Of a stretch of 36,356 nucleotides of DNA, positions 8,723 to 17,235 are shown in pieces. Source of the stretch: a bacterium (GTDB lineage Bacteria > Zhuqueibacterota > Zhuqueibacteria > Zhuqueibacterales > Geothermadaptataceae); the NCBI GenBank assembly GCA_024275575.1, contig JAJRYV010000019.1:1-36356 (forward strand), written 5' to 3'. The position numbers and the translations under genes were made by a program. Under the pieces are notes generated by a model. The model worked only from the letters and a program-made list of their open reading frames with translations. It was not told where the DNA came from and ran no database searches. The first letter of the stretch is position 1; each line of letters begins with the position of its first letter.

Positions 8723-8952
8723 TCATGCCGACGTTAAAGCAAAGAATTCATTACAGATACCGTTGTTTTTAAAAAGATGTATCAATAAATTAACTGCAAT
8801 GAAACGACATATTGCTGCTATAAATGCGTAAAAAGTTCTATTTTTCAAAGAAGAAATATCGCAATACGATCGATGATTAAACTGATCACCGCCTTTTAAA
8901 TCGAACAGCTTTTTACTCATTTTGTTATCAATCAAGGCAAAAACATCCGTTC

Positions 8953-9456
8953 ATGTTTCCGCAAGATTCAAATAATCGCGACGAAATTTTGGAAGTACTC
9001 CGACTCGTGCCGCTTTTTTCGCAGATGACCAAAAAGGAACTCATCGCTTTTCAGGAAATCAGCCATCACCGATTTTTCAAAGCGAACGAGCCTGTTTTCT
9101 GGGAAGGAGAACCCGGCGTAGGCATGTACATCATAAAAAACGGCAGCATCGCCGTCTGCAAAATCAGTCCGGAAAAAGGGAAAGAAGAATTGGCGATCTT
9201 GCGCCGGGGCGAGTTCTTTGGTGAGCTAGCGCTCATCGACGAAGGGCCGCGGTCGGCGACATGCCTGGCCCACGAAAACGCTGAAATCATCGGTATCTTC
9301 CGGCCGGATTTATTGAAATTATTAGAGAGAAAACCACGATTGGGCAATAAATTTTTCTTTCGTTTTACAACTTTATTGGGCAAAAGGCTGATCGCCACAC
9401 AAAAAGAGAATAAAAAACTGCGTAACCAACTCGAAAAATCAAACATCATCATATAA
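8953..9456 (+). CDS. Cyclic nucleotide-binding domain protein without DNA-binding domain
   Basis: The 167-residue protein consists of one cNMP-binding domain of the CAP/cyclic nucleotide family (about residues 14-130) and a short basic helical tail ending in lysines and asparagines. The phosphate-binding cassette is intact: FGELAL (89-94) with Glu91, then PR with Arg100, the two residues that in the family contact ribose and phosphate. There is no helix-turn-helix after the domain, so it is not a typical CRP/FNR regulator. Its stop codon directly abuts the ATG of the next gene (TAAATG), suggesting that it works with that membrane protein. AAGG lies rather far (about 15 bases) upstream of the ATG. 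Ligand and output are unknown. Confidence 0.88.
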   Translation: MFPQDSNNRDEILEVLRLVPLFSQMTKKELIAFQEISHHRFFKANEPVFWEGEPGVGMYIIKNGSIAVCKISPEKGKEELAILRRGEFFGELALIDEGPRSATCLAHENAEIIGIFRPDLLKLLERKPRLGNKFFFRFTTLLGKRLIATQKENKKLRNQLEKSNIII

Positions 9457-10557
9457 ATGACCCAGCCCCCAATGGTATCTTCATCCCCAACACCTGAATT
9501 TACATTCACCCCATGGAAGAATCCGGCAAATCACCAACTCGCTGCTGCTGCATTATGCACATTTGTTTTAATCTTTTTCCTGAGCTATTTTTCAACCATC
9601 TTTTTAATAAGCTTGCTCGCTATCGCAATTACCGCTGTTCTCAAACCAGCCGCCCAAAATCTGGAAAAACAGGGTATCAATGCCTTTGGCGCTTCAGTTC
9701 TTATTTACTTTCTCTTTTTGTTCGTCCTTTTCGCTGCCGGCCTGTTGCTGGCGCCGCAAATTTTGAGTGAAATCCGAGCGTTACAGCAGCTTGCACTTCA
9801 AACCAGCAACACTCCCGGCAATTCGTATTCTCTGGCGATCATTTCCGCTTTTGCAAAAAAAATCAATTTATTAAACTCGCTGCAATTGCAACAAAATATT
9901 GCCGGTCATTATTTTCATTACTACGCTTCGTTTCTGCAAGGCGCGGCCAGATTTAGTACGACTTTTTTTTATTCGATCCCACATCTGCTGCTGTTTTTGA
10001 TCGCTGTCTTTTTTCTGCTCAAAGACAGCGACGCCTTGCACAGAAAAATCATTGCCGCTGTGCCCAATCGCTTCCTAGAATTTGCCAGTACCGGCGGCGA
10101 ACGTATTCGGCACGATCTTTCTGCATATTTCCGCCGGCTGTGCACTATCGTCGTCATCAATGCGACGATTTATGGGCTTTCTTTTTATCTGCTCGGATTG
10201 CCCTTTCCGGTTTTGCTCGGCATATTCGCCGGACTGACGGCAGGCACCCCTGTTCTTGGTTCAATCATCGGTATAATTCCTGTTGCCCTAACCGGTATTG
10301 CTGTTTTTAATAACAGCGCCATTCTCTTCGTTCTCGCAGGTTTGTTTGCCGGGATAAATTTTATTCAAACCGTTTTTTTCAGATATTACGCCGCTACACT
10401 TCCGGTTAAAATTCACCCTCTGTCAATTTTGGCTGCAATTATCATCGGAGCGACTGTTTGGGGCGTCTGGGGTGTGGTTTTTGCCGTGCCTGCGGCTATT
10501 TGTTTAATTTTTGTTAGCAAACAAATTCTCTGGGGGATGCAAAATTTTCATTTTTAA
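9457..10557 (+). CDS. AI-2E family (PerM/YdiK-type) membrane protein
   Basis: The 366-residue protein belongs to the AI-2E transporter family, named for TqsA, although members include Na+/H+ antiporters and export proteins of unknown substrate. About seven or eight membrane helices are visible: a pair at about 26-65, one at about 72-95, a long amphipathic stretch, one at about 165-185, and a C-terminal bundle. The family block GLPFPVLLGIFAGLTAGTPV and the terminal GVWGVVFAVPAAI are clear. The ATG at 9457 immediately follows the stop of the cyclic-nucleotide-binding gene, so translation is probably coupled; the substrate cannot be told. Confidence 0.88.
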   Translation: MTQPPMVSSSPTPEFTFTPWKNPANHQLAAAALCTFVLIFFLSYFSTIFLISLLAIAITAVLKPAAQNLEKQGINAFGASVLIYFLFLFVLFAAGLLLAPQILSEIRALQQLALQTSNTPGNSYSLAIISAFAKKINLLNSLQLQQNIAGHYFHYYASFLQGAARFSTTFFYSIPHLLLFLIAVFFLLKDSDALHRKIIAAVPNRFLEFASTGGERIRHDLSAYFRRLCTIVVINATIYGLSFYLLGLPFPVLLGIFAGLTAGTPVLGSIIGIIPVALTGIAVFNNSAILFVLAGLFAGINFIQTVFFRYYAATLPVKIHPLSILAAIIIGATVWGVWGVVFAVPAAICLIFVSKQILWGMQNFHF

Positions 10558-10570
10558 GGACGATATAAAA

Positions 10571-11089
10571 ATGACCAAAAAGGAACTTGCAGCTCAAATC
10601 AGACAAAAATGCTACCTATCCGGTTCGTTCAAATTGCGCTCCGGCCTAAGCAGCAATTTTTACTGGGATAAATACCGTTTCGAAAGCGATCCCTTGCTGA
10701 TAAAACATACCGCCTCATTCATGCAGGAGCTGCTCCCTGATCATTTCGACCGTCTCGCCGGGCTCGAACTTGGCGGTGTGCCAATCGCCACGGTGTTATC
10801 ACAACTCACAGGCAAGCCAACTCTATTTGTGCGGAAGGAAGCCAAAAAATACGGTACTTGTCATTTGGCTGAGGGTGGATACAAAATGGGCGAGAGTCTC
10901 GTCATCATCGAAGACGTCATCACGACGGCGGGGCAGGTTTGCACTTCCGTACGGCAGTTGCGGGAACTCGGCTTTTCCATCGAATATGTGCTCTGCGCCA
11001 TCGACCGGCAGCAGGGCGGCGGGGAAAAAATCGATGAAATCGGTTGTCAGTTGTCTTCGGTTTTTACGCTTTCGGAACTGGAAGACTGA
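10571..11089 (+). CDS. pyrE: Orotate phosphoribosyltransferase
   Basis: PyrE joins orotate to PRPP to make orotidine 5'-phosphate in pyrimidine synthesis. The 172-residue product shows FKLRSGLSSNFYWDK near the N-terminus, the RKEAKKYGT catalytic loop region and the PRPP-binding motif VIIEDVITTAGQ. I use ATG 10571, which is preceded by AAGGA about 10 bases upstream; an open frame from 10511 overlaps the end of the previous gene and adds no conserved sequence. The gap from the AI-2E gene is 13 bases, so it is probably in the same transcript. It ends 14 bases from the stop of the convergent ABC permease gene, with no hairpin terminator seen between them. Confidence 0.94.
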   Translation: MTKKELAAQIRQKCYLSGSFKLRSGLSSNFYWDKYRFESDPLLIKHTASFMQELLPDHFDRLAGLELGGVPIATVLSQLTGKPTLFVRKEAKKYGTCHLAEGGYKMGESLVIIEDVITTAGQVCTSVRQLRELGFSIEYVLCAIDRQQGGGEKIDEIGCQLSSVFTLSELED

Positions 11090-11103
11090 TTGAAACAACA
11101 TTT

Positions 11104-11892
11104 TTAACGCAGGAGTTTTTCCCGCTGCCGCATCCCTCGCAATGCAGCAAAAATAAAAGCCGCTCCGAGCATGATCAATCCGAGGCGATTTTGCCATGTC
11201 CAGTCATTCCACACCGCAGGATCAACACGATTATGGGGTCGGTCATAGGGGTTGAAAAATAGTGACCAGCGGGTATCGTGCAGGGCTTCATTGAAGATAA
11301 ACATGAGAAAGAGCAGCACAGCCGAAACCATGCCCGCAGCAAGGCCGTTGCTGAATTTTACAGCAAAATAAAAAACCAGTCCCGAAATGAAAAACGCCGG
11401 TACATAAGCATGAAACGCAAACCCCCAGATTGGTAAATCGACGAAAAAGAAAAATCCGATTAAACTCAATAAATACGCCAGAATTAAAAAAAGAAGACAT
11501 AGGCTGCCGAAACGAATAAGCCAGATTTTGATGCGAGAACCCGCTATGGTGAAAGTTATTTCGAGGGTACGATTATCTTTTTCCGAGGCGATAAGGTTCA
11601 TATTTAAAAAGACGGCAAAAGCCAAAAGCGGTAATTGCAGCAGAATGTGGAATATCGTATTCGCGGACATCCGGTCGTAAATATTGCTGCGGTAATTGGC
11701 GACGTAGAGAAAGATACAATACACTGCCAGCCCGAAAAGAAACCAGGCAAATCTGTTCGAAAAAACAATGCGGGTATTCAGGCGAAAAACATCGAAGACG
11801 ACCTTTATCTTGCGGGTCAATTTCAGTTCCGAAAAAGTTGTCGAATTTTTATTAATTTCTGCCAAAAGTAGCTGCAAATCACCCTGGTTCAT
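11104..11892 (-). CDS. ABC-2 type permease subunit
   Basis: The 262-residue inner-membrane protein has about six hydrophobic helices and the ABC-2 hallmark of a cytosolic loop, ASEKDNRTLEITFTIAG, between helices 2 and 3. A soluble N-terminal stretch of about 35 residues precedes the first helix, and a periplasmic segment rich in Trp and Asn lies before the last. It begins 7 bases after the stop of the RND-ABC fusion gene, with GAGAG as a likely ribosome-binding site. The natural inference is that it forms the membrane channel driven by the ABC ATPase domain of that fusion, perhaps paired with the other ABC-2 permease of the cluster. Substrate unknown. Confidence 0.85.
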   Translation of the reverse strand: MNQGDLQLLLAEINKNSTTFSELKLTRKIKVVFDVFRLNTRIVFSNRFAWFLFGLAVYCIFLYVANYRSNIYDRMSANTIFHILLQLPLLAFAVFLNMNLIASEKDNRTLEITFTIAGSRIKIWLIRFGSLCLLFLILAYLLSLIGFFFFVDLPIWGFAFHAYVPAFFISGLVFYFAVKFSNGLAAGMVSAVLLFLMFIFNEALHDTRWSLFFNPYDRPHNRVDPAVWNDWTWQNRLGLIMLGAAFIFAALRGMRQREKLLR

Positions 11893-11899
11893 TTCTCTC

Positions 11900-14800
11900 T
11901 CACTTTCTCTCCTGCAATAAATTCAAATAGGCATCTTCAAGGTTTGGTTCTACCGTGCGCGCCTGCAGCTCCTGTGCCGGTTTCTTGCGGGAGACAAACC
12001 GGATGTAGATTCCATCATCTGTTTTATTGTGTTGAATAAGCTGCAATTGATGTTGGGCTTTTTTGAATAATTTTTCCGATAGCAGCGCTTCATAAATTAA
12101 ACCCCGAGTGCGATCCTGCAACTGTTCAGGCGCCCCCTGAAATATCACCCGGCCTTCATCGAGCACCGCCAAATCCCGGCAGGTGCTGGAAATATCTTCG
12201 ATGATGTGGGTACTGAAAATGACGATGCGCTCTTTTGCCAGCTCCGACAGTAAATTGCGAAAGCGGATGCGTTCCCGCGGGTCGAGGCCGGCTGTCGGTT
12301 CATCAACGACGATGATTTGGGGCAGGTGCAATAAAGTTTGTGCTATGCCAACGCGCTGTTTCATACCACCGGAAAAGGTTTTGACCTTATCATTTCGCCG
12401 CTCCCATAGACCGACACTTTTCAGGATATTTTCGATTCGCTTCCCGCGGTCTTCAGCTTCATAAATACCGTTCGTCAGTGCGTAATAATTGAGATATTCC
12501 ACCGGTGTCATATTCTCGTAGAGGCCAAATTCCTGTGGCAGATAACCGATCGATCCATGAAAGGTCTCACGGTGCTCATCAAGTTTGAGACTATTAATCC
12601 TGATGCTGCCGCGTGTTTGCTGCAAAACACCGACGAGAATACGCATCAAGGTTGTTTTTCCGGCGCCATTCGGCCCGAGCAGACCAAACATACCTTTTTT
12701 AATGTGCAAATTGACGCAGAGCAAGGCATCGACCTGCTTATGCGGCGGCCGGATAAACGGTATCTTTTGTACGATGATATAAATCAGGCGCTTAATCCTG
12801 CGCATACGCCCTTGCGGCAATTCCGGGTTGATTTCTCCATTGCGAATTTTCGCGGAAATTTTCCTGAAACGCCAGATGAGGAATGTAATGATCAAAGTGA
12901 TGATAAAAACGGCGGCATTGCCGGTACGCCAATAAAAACAGGCTAAAAAAGCAAACACGATAAAAAAACTGCCACGTTTTTTGTAATTTGCAAAAACATA
13001 TGGCTTGCGCGCCTCTTTTCCCTGAAAAACAGCGCCGGCAATCGATTTGAAGCGCGAGGGAAATGGTGGTCGCCTCAGCTCAAAGCGCCATTTGTACCAG
13101 TAATCACGCAAAATATAAAGAAACGGTAAAGTCAGCAATGTTAGAACACCAAGCCAAAATCCCGAGGTAAAAAAAGTGTGCAGATAAATGAGCATGACAG
13201 CGCCCGCAACCACCCAGATCGAGCCGGCTTGTAATGTTTCCCGTGTCCATTCAAACTCCTGACCATTACCGGACGATCTGCTTCTCCTTCGGCGCTGGTT
13301 TTTCCGCCATTCCCGCGTAAGCCGGCCAGGCGCACCGTAAATTTTTGTTAAATTCGAAATTTCGATTGTCAGATCCACTCCGGCAAGACGGACTTTTTCC
13401 TGTCGTATTTTCAGCATCGATTGAACGGTATAGATCAAGGCAAGGATGATAAACCACACCGGCAAAACGAGAAGCAGAGCATAAAGAAAGCTCGAATAGC
13501 GGTGATCGTACCAGTAGATTATTCCGGCCATGAGAAACGTTGCGATGACCACCCAGGACAGACCAATTTTTTTCAACCACACATGTGTTTGCTCGAGCCC
13601 GACGTAGAGCACCGGAATGAAAAATAATGTCGAAAATGCGGAGAACGACAATCCACCGATAACTGTGAGAGCAAACGGCGGCCAGATTTCCAGTTCCATG
13701 CCTTGCTTCAACGCCAGTGGAAAAACGCCGAGCACGGTCGTTACCGAAGTCATGATGATGGGCCGGACCCTGCTCTGACCGGCGACGATTATTGCGTGCT
13801 GCCAGGAATATCTATCGCGTGTGCGCAAAACGGTGATGCGATCGAGCAAAATAATGCCATTATTCACAACGATACCCAACAGCACGATCAGCCCGAGCAA
13901 TGCCATTGGAGCGCCGGAACCCAGCGATAACGGCGTGCCCGTCAGGGTGAGCGTGAACAAAGCACCGATGATCGCCGTCGGGATGGTGCCAAGAATGACT
14001 ATCGGGCCAAAAAAGGATTCAAACTGAGCGGCGAGAAACATAAAAATTAACAAAGCGCCGATACCCAGCATCCAATAATAGGGTTTTTGCGATTGATCTT
14101 CCTTTTCTTTTTCCAGCGTAAAACCCCGCGGCAAGCGCATATCACCCACGAGGCGATCGACCTGCTTTTCAACCTGCTCGAGGCGGGATTTTGCCTCTGT
14201 TGCAATTTTGCGAAAACCGTATTTAATCCGCACCTGCCGTTCCTGATTATGCCGGGAAATGCTGCCTTCCCCCTCATCCGTGCGGATGGTCGCAACCTCA
14301 TGCAGGGGCACGAGCACACCTGCCTGGCTCAGGATTTTCAATTCCCGCACATCCACAATTCTCGCTTCTTCGATACTCTGAAAGCGGGTGTTGATTTGAA
14401 CATCCCCATGCTCGCTGCTGAAAGGTGTTTGCGAGTTAGCACCGGTTGCCCGCGTCATCCAAATCGTTTGCATAACCTCGCGCATGCTCAAACCCCACAT
14501 CGCCAGCCGCAATCGATCTCCGCGGATTTGCAATTCCGGCATACCGCCGCGCAATGTGCTTTTGACTGAGCGATCGTCGATATCCTGCAACTCTTTCAGT
14601 GTTTCGACGAGTTGCCGGCTCAAAACATCTAATTTCGCGAGATCGTGACCTCGCAAAATCAATGATTTCTTGCTGGAACCCGCCAGAGCGCCGACAAATC
14701 CACTACCGCCGCGCCCCCCGGAACGGTTTCCTTTTTGATCAAAAGTCAAATCAGTACCACGGAAACGCTTATTCCAGCGTCGAATCTTTTCTTTAATTTT

Positions 14801-16636
14801 GGCAAGATTGAGCGCTTCCTGACGTTCATCCGCTGGTTTGAATACGATAGAGATCGAGGCCTCTTCTTCCTGAATATTGGCACGAAATACTTCGACATCT
14901 TTTAATTCAGCGATATTTTTTTCGAGATTTTCCACCACTTCATCGGTGCGGGCAAGGGTGGAACCACGAGGCATGGAAATAAATGCTTCGATACGTTCCG
15001 GTGGTGGCGCCTCACTGCTGCTCATGATAAAAACGACACCGATCAGCAAGCTGACCAGCAACAAACCAACCACTGCACTGAGTGTGCATATTCGATGACG
15101 CAAAACCAATTTGAGAAAAATGCGATAGATTTCTGCAGCCCGGCTGTGCCGGGCTCGATATTCCGGCATTATTTTGAGACTGAATGTTGCCAACAGAGGA
15201 ATGATCGACAAAGCGACGACGAGTGAGATGGCCAGCGGGAAAATGATGGATAATGCCAGCTCGCGAATGAAAAGCCGGGCGTTGCTTTCGACAAACAGCA
15301 ACGGCAGAAAAACGAGAATCGTCGTGCCGGTTGCAGCGAAAATCGAACGCGCCATTTCCCGTGTTCCATCGAATGCAGCATCTTTTGCGGTTTTGCCCTT
15401 TTGAAAATGGGAAAATATATTTTCCATCACCACGATGCCGTTATCGACCAGCATGCCGATCGCCAATGCCAAACCACAAAGGGAAAGAATATTCACCGAA
15501 AGATCATAAGCGTACATCAGATTGAAAGTAATGAGCAGGGAGATGGGAATGGCCGCCATCAAAATGAGGACAAAGCGCAAATTGCGTAAAAAGAGAAAAA
15601 GCACCAGCATAGCCAGCAAAGCGCCGGTCAAAGCCAAATTTTCAACACGCTTAATGGCCCTCTGAATAATTTCCGCCTGATTAAATCCCACGGTCAACTC
15701 GTAACCCAACGGCTGCAGTTCCGCGTTGAGCTCGTCAATTTTTTCCAGGGCATCGCCGGCGACAGCCAACATATTGCTGGTATTGTCCTTCTGCACTATG
15801 ATGCCAACGCTCGATTTGCCATTGACGCGGTAGATGCTGGTCTGCGTTTCACGGTTATAACCAACTTTGGCGACATCACGCAGGTAAACCGGCCCTTGCG
15901 CTCGAACGATGAGATTTTGCAGGTCGCGGATATCATCGATGCGGCCGTCGATGATCACATCCCACATGCGGCCGCTATCGGTTATTCGCCCGGTTTGCCT
16001 AGGTTGTTTGTGGAAGGCGTTTATTTTCTGCTGCACCTGTAAAATGGAAATATTAAGCGCTTCGCAGCGCTCTTTATCCACTTCGACAGCGATGTTTTTC
16101 CGCCGGCCGCCGCCGACGCGCACGTTGACGATGCCGTCGATTTGCTCCAGCGCCGGACGCACCCGACGCTCTGCGACTTCACGCAGGGCTTCGAGCGTGC
16201 TTTGCCCGCGAATGCTCAATTGCATTAAATAAGACGAGATGTCCGCCGTATCAAAATGATTGATGCGCACGAACGAACCGGCAGGCAGGCGCTTTTGCAC
16301 GGCATTAATTCGCTGCTGCAATTTGAGCAGCATAAATTTCATGTCCGTGCCGTATTTAAAACTGATTTGTATCGAGGCAAAACCGGCATTGGCCGAACTG
16401 TTGATATCGACGACGTTTTCAAGCTGGCTGATCTCGCCTTCGATGGGAATAATCAAATCACGTTCGACCTGCAATGGCGAGGCGCCCTGCAGCCCCGCAC
16501 CGATGAAAACCTCAGGCATGATAAATTGCGGTAATAACTGGACCGCCAGCTTGTTCCAGGAAATCAGGCCGAGCAAACACAAACCGATAGCTATCATCGA
16601 CACGGTGACGGGTCTTTTTGCTGAAAAGAAAATCAT
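11900..16636 (-). CDS. Giant RND permease - ABC ATPase fusion protein
   Basis: One uninterrupted frame encodes 1578 residues. Residues 1 to about 1020 are a complete RND (AcrB/HAE-type) permease with the N-terminal helix, two periplasmic porter regions and the TM4 motif GMLVDNGIVVMEN (D398, N399) plus TM10 VVNNGIILLD (N925, N926). Two extra helices follow (about 1026-1042, 1049-1074). Then comes IEISNLTKIYG, which reads like the first strand and A-loop of an ABC ATPase (Tyr1100), and about 200 residues with an RRRR-rich linker and four predicted helices (about 1138-1155, 1159-1176, 1223-1236, 1239-1256). The rest of the ATPase runs from about 1302: Walker A GPNGAGKTT (K1327), Q1368, signature FSGGMKQR (1421-1428), Walker B VVDEPTAGLD (D1445, E1446) and H1477. 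All catalytic residues are present. The RND part should form trimers with an adaptor and TolC-like channel; how that fits with dimeric ABC ATPases is open. Confidence 0.92.
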   Translation of the reverse strand: MIFFSAKRPVTVSMIAIGLCLLGLISWNKLAVQLLPQFIMPEVFIGAGLQGASPLQVERDLIIPIEGEISQLENVVDINSSANAGFASIQISFKYGTDMKFMLLKLQQRINAVQKRLPAGSFVRINHFDTADISSYLMQLSIRGQSTLEALREVAERRVRPALEQIDGIVNVRVGGGRRKNIAVEVDKERCEALNISILQVQQKINAFHKQPRQTGRITDSGRMWDVIIDGRIDDIRDLQNLIVRAQGPVYLRDVAKVGYNRETQTSIYRVNGKSSVGIIVQKDNTSNMLAVAGDALEKIDELNAELQPLGYELTVGFNQAEIIQRAIKRVENLALTGALLAMLVLFLFLRNLRFVLILMAAIPISLLITFNLMYAYDLSVNILSLCGLALAIGMLVDNGIVVMENIFSHFQKGKTAKDAAFDGTREMARSIFAATGTTILVFLPLLFVESNARLFIRELALSIIFPLAISLVVALSIIPLLATFSLKIMPEYRARHSRAAEIYRIFLKLVLRHRICTLSAVVGLLLVSLLIGVVFIMSSSEAPPPERIEAFISMPRGSTLARTDEVVENLEKNIAELKDVEVFRANIQEEEASISIVFKPADERQEALNLAKIKEKIRRWNKRFRGTDLTFDQKGNRSGGRGGSGFVGALAGSSKKSLILRGHDLAKLDVLSRQLVETLKELQDIDDRSVKSTLRGGMPELQIRGDRLRLAMWGLSMREVMQTIWMTRATGANSQTPFSSEHGDVQINTRFQSIEEARIVDVRELKILSQAGVLVPLHEVATIRTDEGEGSISRHNQERQVRIKYGFRKIATEAKSRLEQVEKQVDRLVGDMRLPRGFTLEKEKEDQSQKPYYWMLGIGALLIFMFLAAQFESFFGPIVILGTIPTAIIGALFTLTLTGTPLSLGSGAPMALLGLIVLLGIVVNNGIILLDRITVLRTRDRYSWQHAIIVAGQSRVRPIIMTSVTTVLGVFPLALKQGMELEIWPPFALTVIGGLSFSAFSTLFFIPVLYVGLEQTHVWLKKIGLSWVVIATFLMAGIIYWYDHRYSSFLYALLLVLPVWFIILALIYTVQSMLKIRQEKVRLAGVDLTIEISNLTKIYGAPGRLTREWRKNQRRRRSRSSGNGQEFEWTRETLQAGSIWVVAGAVMLIYLHTFFTSGFWLGVLTLLTLPFLYILRDYWYKWRFELRRPPFPSRFKSIAGAVFQGKEARKPYVFANYKKRGSFFIVFAFLACFYWRTGNAAVFIITLIITFLIWRFRKISAKIRNGEINPELPQGRMRRIKRLIYIIVQKIPFIRPPHKQVDALLCVNLHIKKGMFGLLGPNGAGKTTLMRILVGVLQQTRGSIRINSLKLDEHRETFHGSIGYLPQEFGLYENMTPVEYLNYYALTNGIYEAEDRGKRIENILKSVGLWERRNDKVKTFSGGMKQRVGIAQTLLHLPQIIVVDEPTAGLDPRERIRFRNLLSELAKERIVIFSTHIIEDISSTCRDLAVLDEGRVIFQGAPEQLQDRTRGLIYEALLSEKLFKKAQHQLQLIQHNKTDDGIYIRFVSRKKPAQELQARTVEPNLEDAYLNLLQERK

Positions 16637-16673
16637 TGAACCACTTTGGTTTGAATTTTTTTTACAGACGCAT

Positions 16674-17159
16674 CTATTCGTTGCGCGCTTTCCCCGTTAT
16701 ATGATCGATTTCAATTTTAATCACAACGGTTCGTTTAAACTCTTTTTCGATAACGGCTGCGCCTTCAACCGTAAATTGCGGTGAAAATTTATCGACAAGC
16801 GCCTCGAGCGCCGCTTTTTTTTCCCGGTCTTCGACACGGCCGGCATGGCCAAATACGACTACACTTGCGTAATTTGTGGTAAACTGCTCCGGTATGACCT
16901 GGTTCTTTCCGACGACACAAAAACAGACCTGATTATTTGAGTCGATATTATCAAGTTTGTGGCCGCGGCTGGCAGAGTGGAAATATATCGCGTTACCGAT
17001 CACCACATAATGTACAGGCGTACCATAAGGTTGGTTGTTCGGGCTAACGGTAGAAAGAATACCAAATTCTGCGGTCTGCAAGATTTTCCGGGCTTGCTGT
17101 TCACTTAAAACCCGGTCTTTTCGTCTGATTGGACGGACGTCGCTTTTATTGGACAGCAT
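16674..17159 (-). CDS. NimA/PNPOx-like FMN-binding protein
   Basis: The 161-residue protein is a small split-barrel flavoprotein of the pyridoxamine 5'-phosphate oxidase superfamily, closest by eye to the NimA/'flavin-nucleotide-binding' branch. Signs are the N-terminal RRKDR, GILSTVSPNNQPYGTPVHYV, and IYFHSASRGHKLDNI, the region that binds FMN in relatives. NimA members reduce nitroimidazoles; most relatives have unknown substrates. The ATG at 17159 has AAGGGA just upstream. It sits between the two RND genes on the same strand, with 76 bases before and 37 bases after, so it is probably co-transcribed with the pumps. Its link to export is unclear. Confidence 0.86.
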   Translation of the reverse strand: MLSNKSDVRPIRRKDRVLSEQQARKILQTAEFGILSTVSPNNQPYGTPVHYVVIGNAIYFHSASRGHKLDNIDSNNQVCFCVVGKNQVIPEQFTTNYASVVVFGHAGRVEDREKKAALEALVDKFSPQFTVEGAAVIEKEFKRTVVIKIEIDHITGKARNE

Positions 17160-17235
17160 CGATTCCCTTTTTATTTAAAATAGTGAAAAAGGACCTTTCA
17201 ATGAGCAAACAACTTCAACCGGTGCATCGGGGTTT

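Larger units (their letters stand above)
8557..8952. other. Divergent intergenic region with two promoters
   Basis: About 400 bases separate the divergent EnvC-like and cyclic-nucleotide-binding genes. The region holds a promoter on each strand (annotated separately). The open frames crossing it (plus 8607-8831, minus 8723-8935) have no signal peptide, domain or ribosome-binding site and are taken as chance. The segment 8729-8952 would be a leader of about 220 bases for the plus-strand gene; I found no recognisable riboswitch or clear terminator in it. Confidence 0.5.

Noticed and set aside
8607-8935. Two overlapping open frames in the divergent intergenic region
   Set aside because: No start signal, composition or motif supports either; the region contains promoters instead.
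11090-11103. Possible terminator between convergent pyrE and ABC permease genes
   Set aside because: Only 14 bases are available, and no hairpin with a T-run could be formed.
17160-17235. Short palindrome AAAGGTCCTTT as an operator between the RND and flavoprotein genes
   Set aside because: The five-base arms are too short to separate from chance, and there is no regulator nearby.
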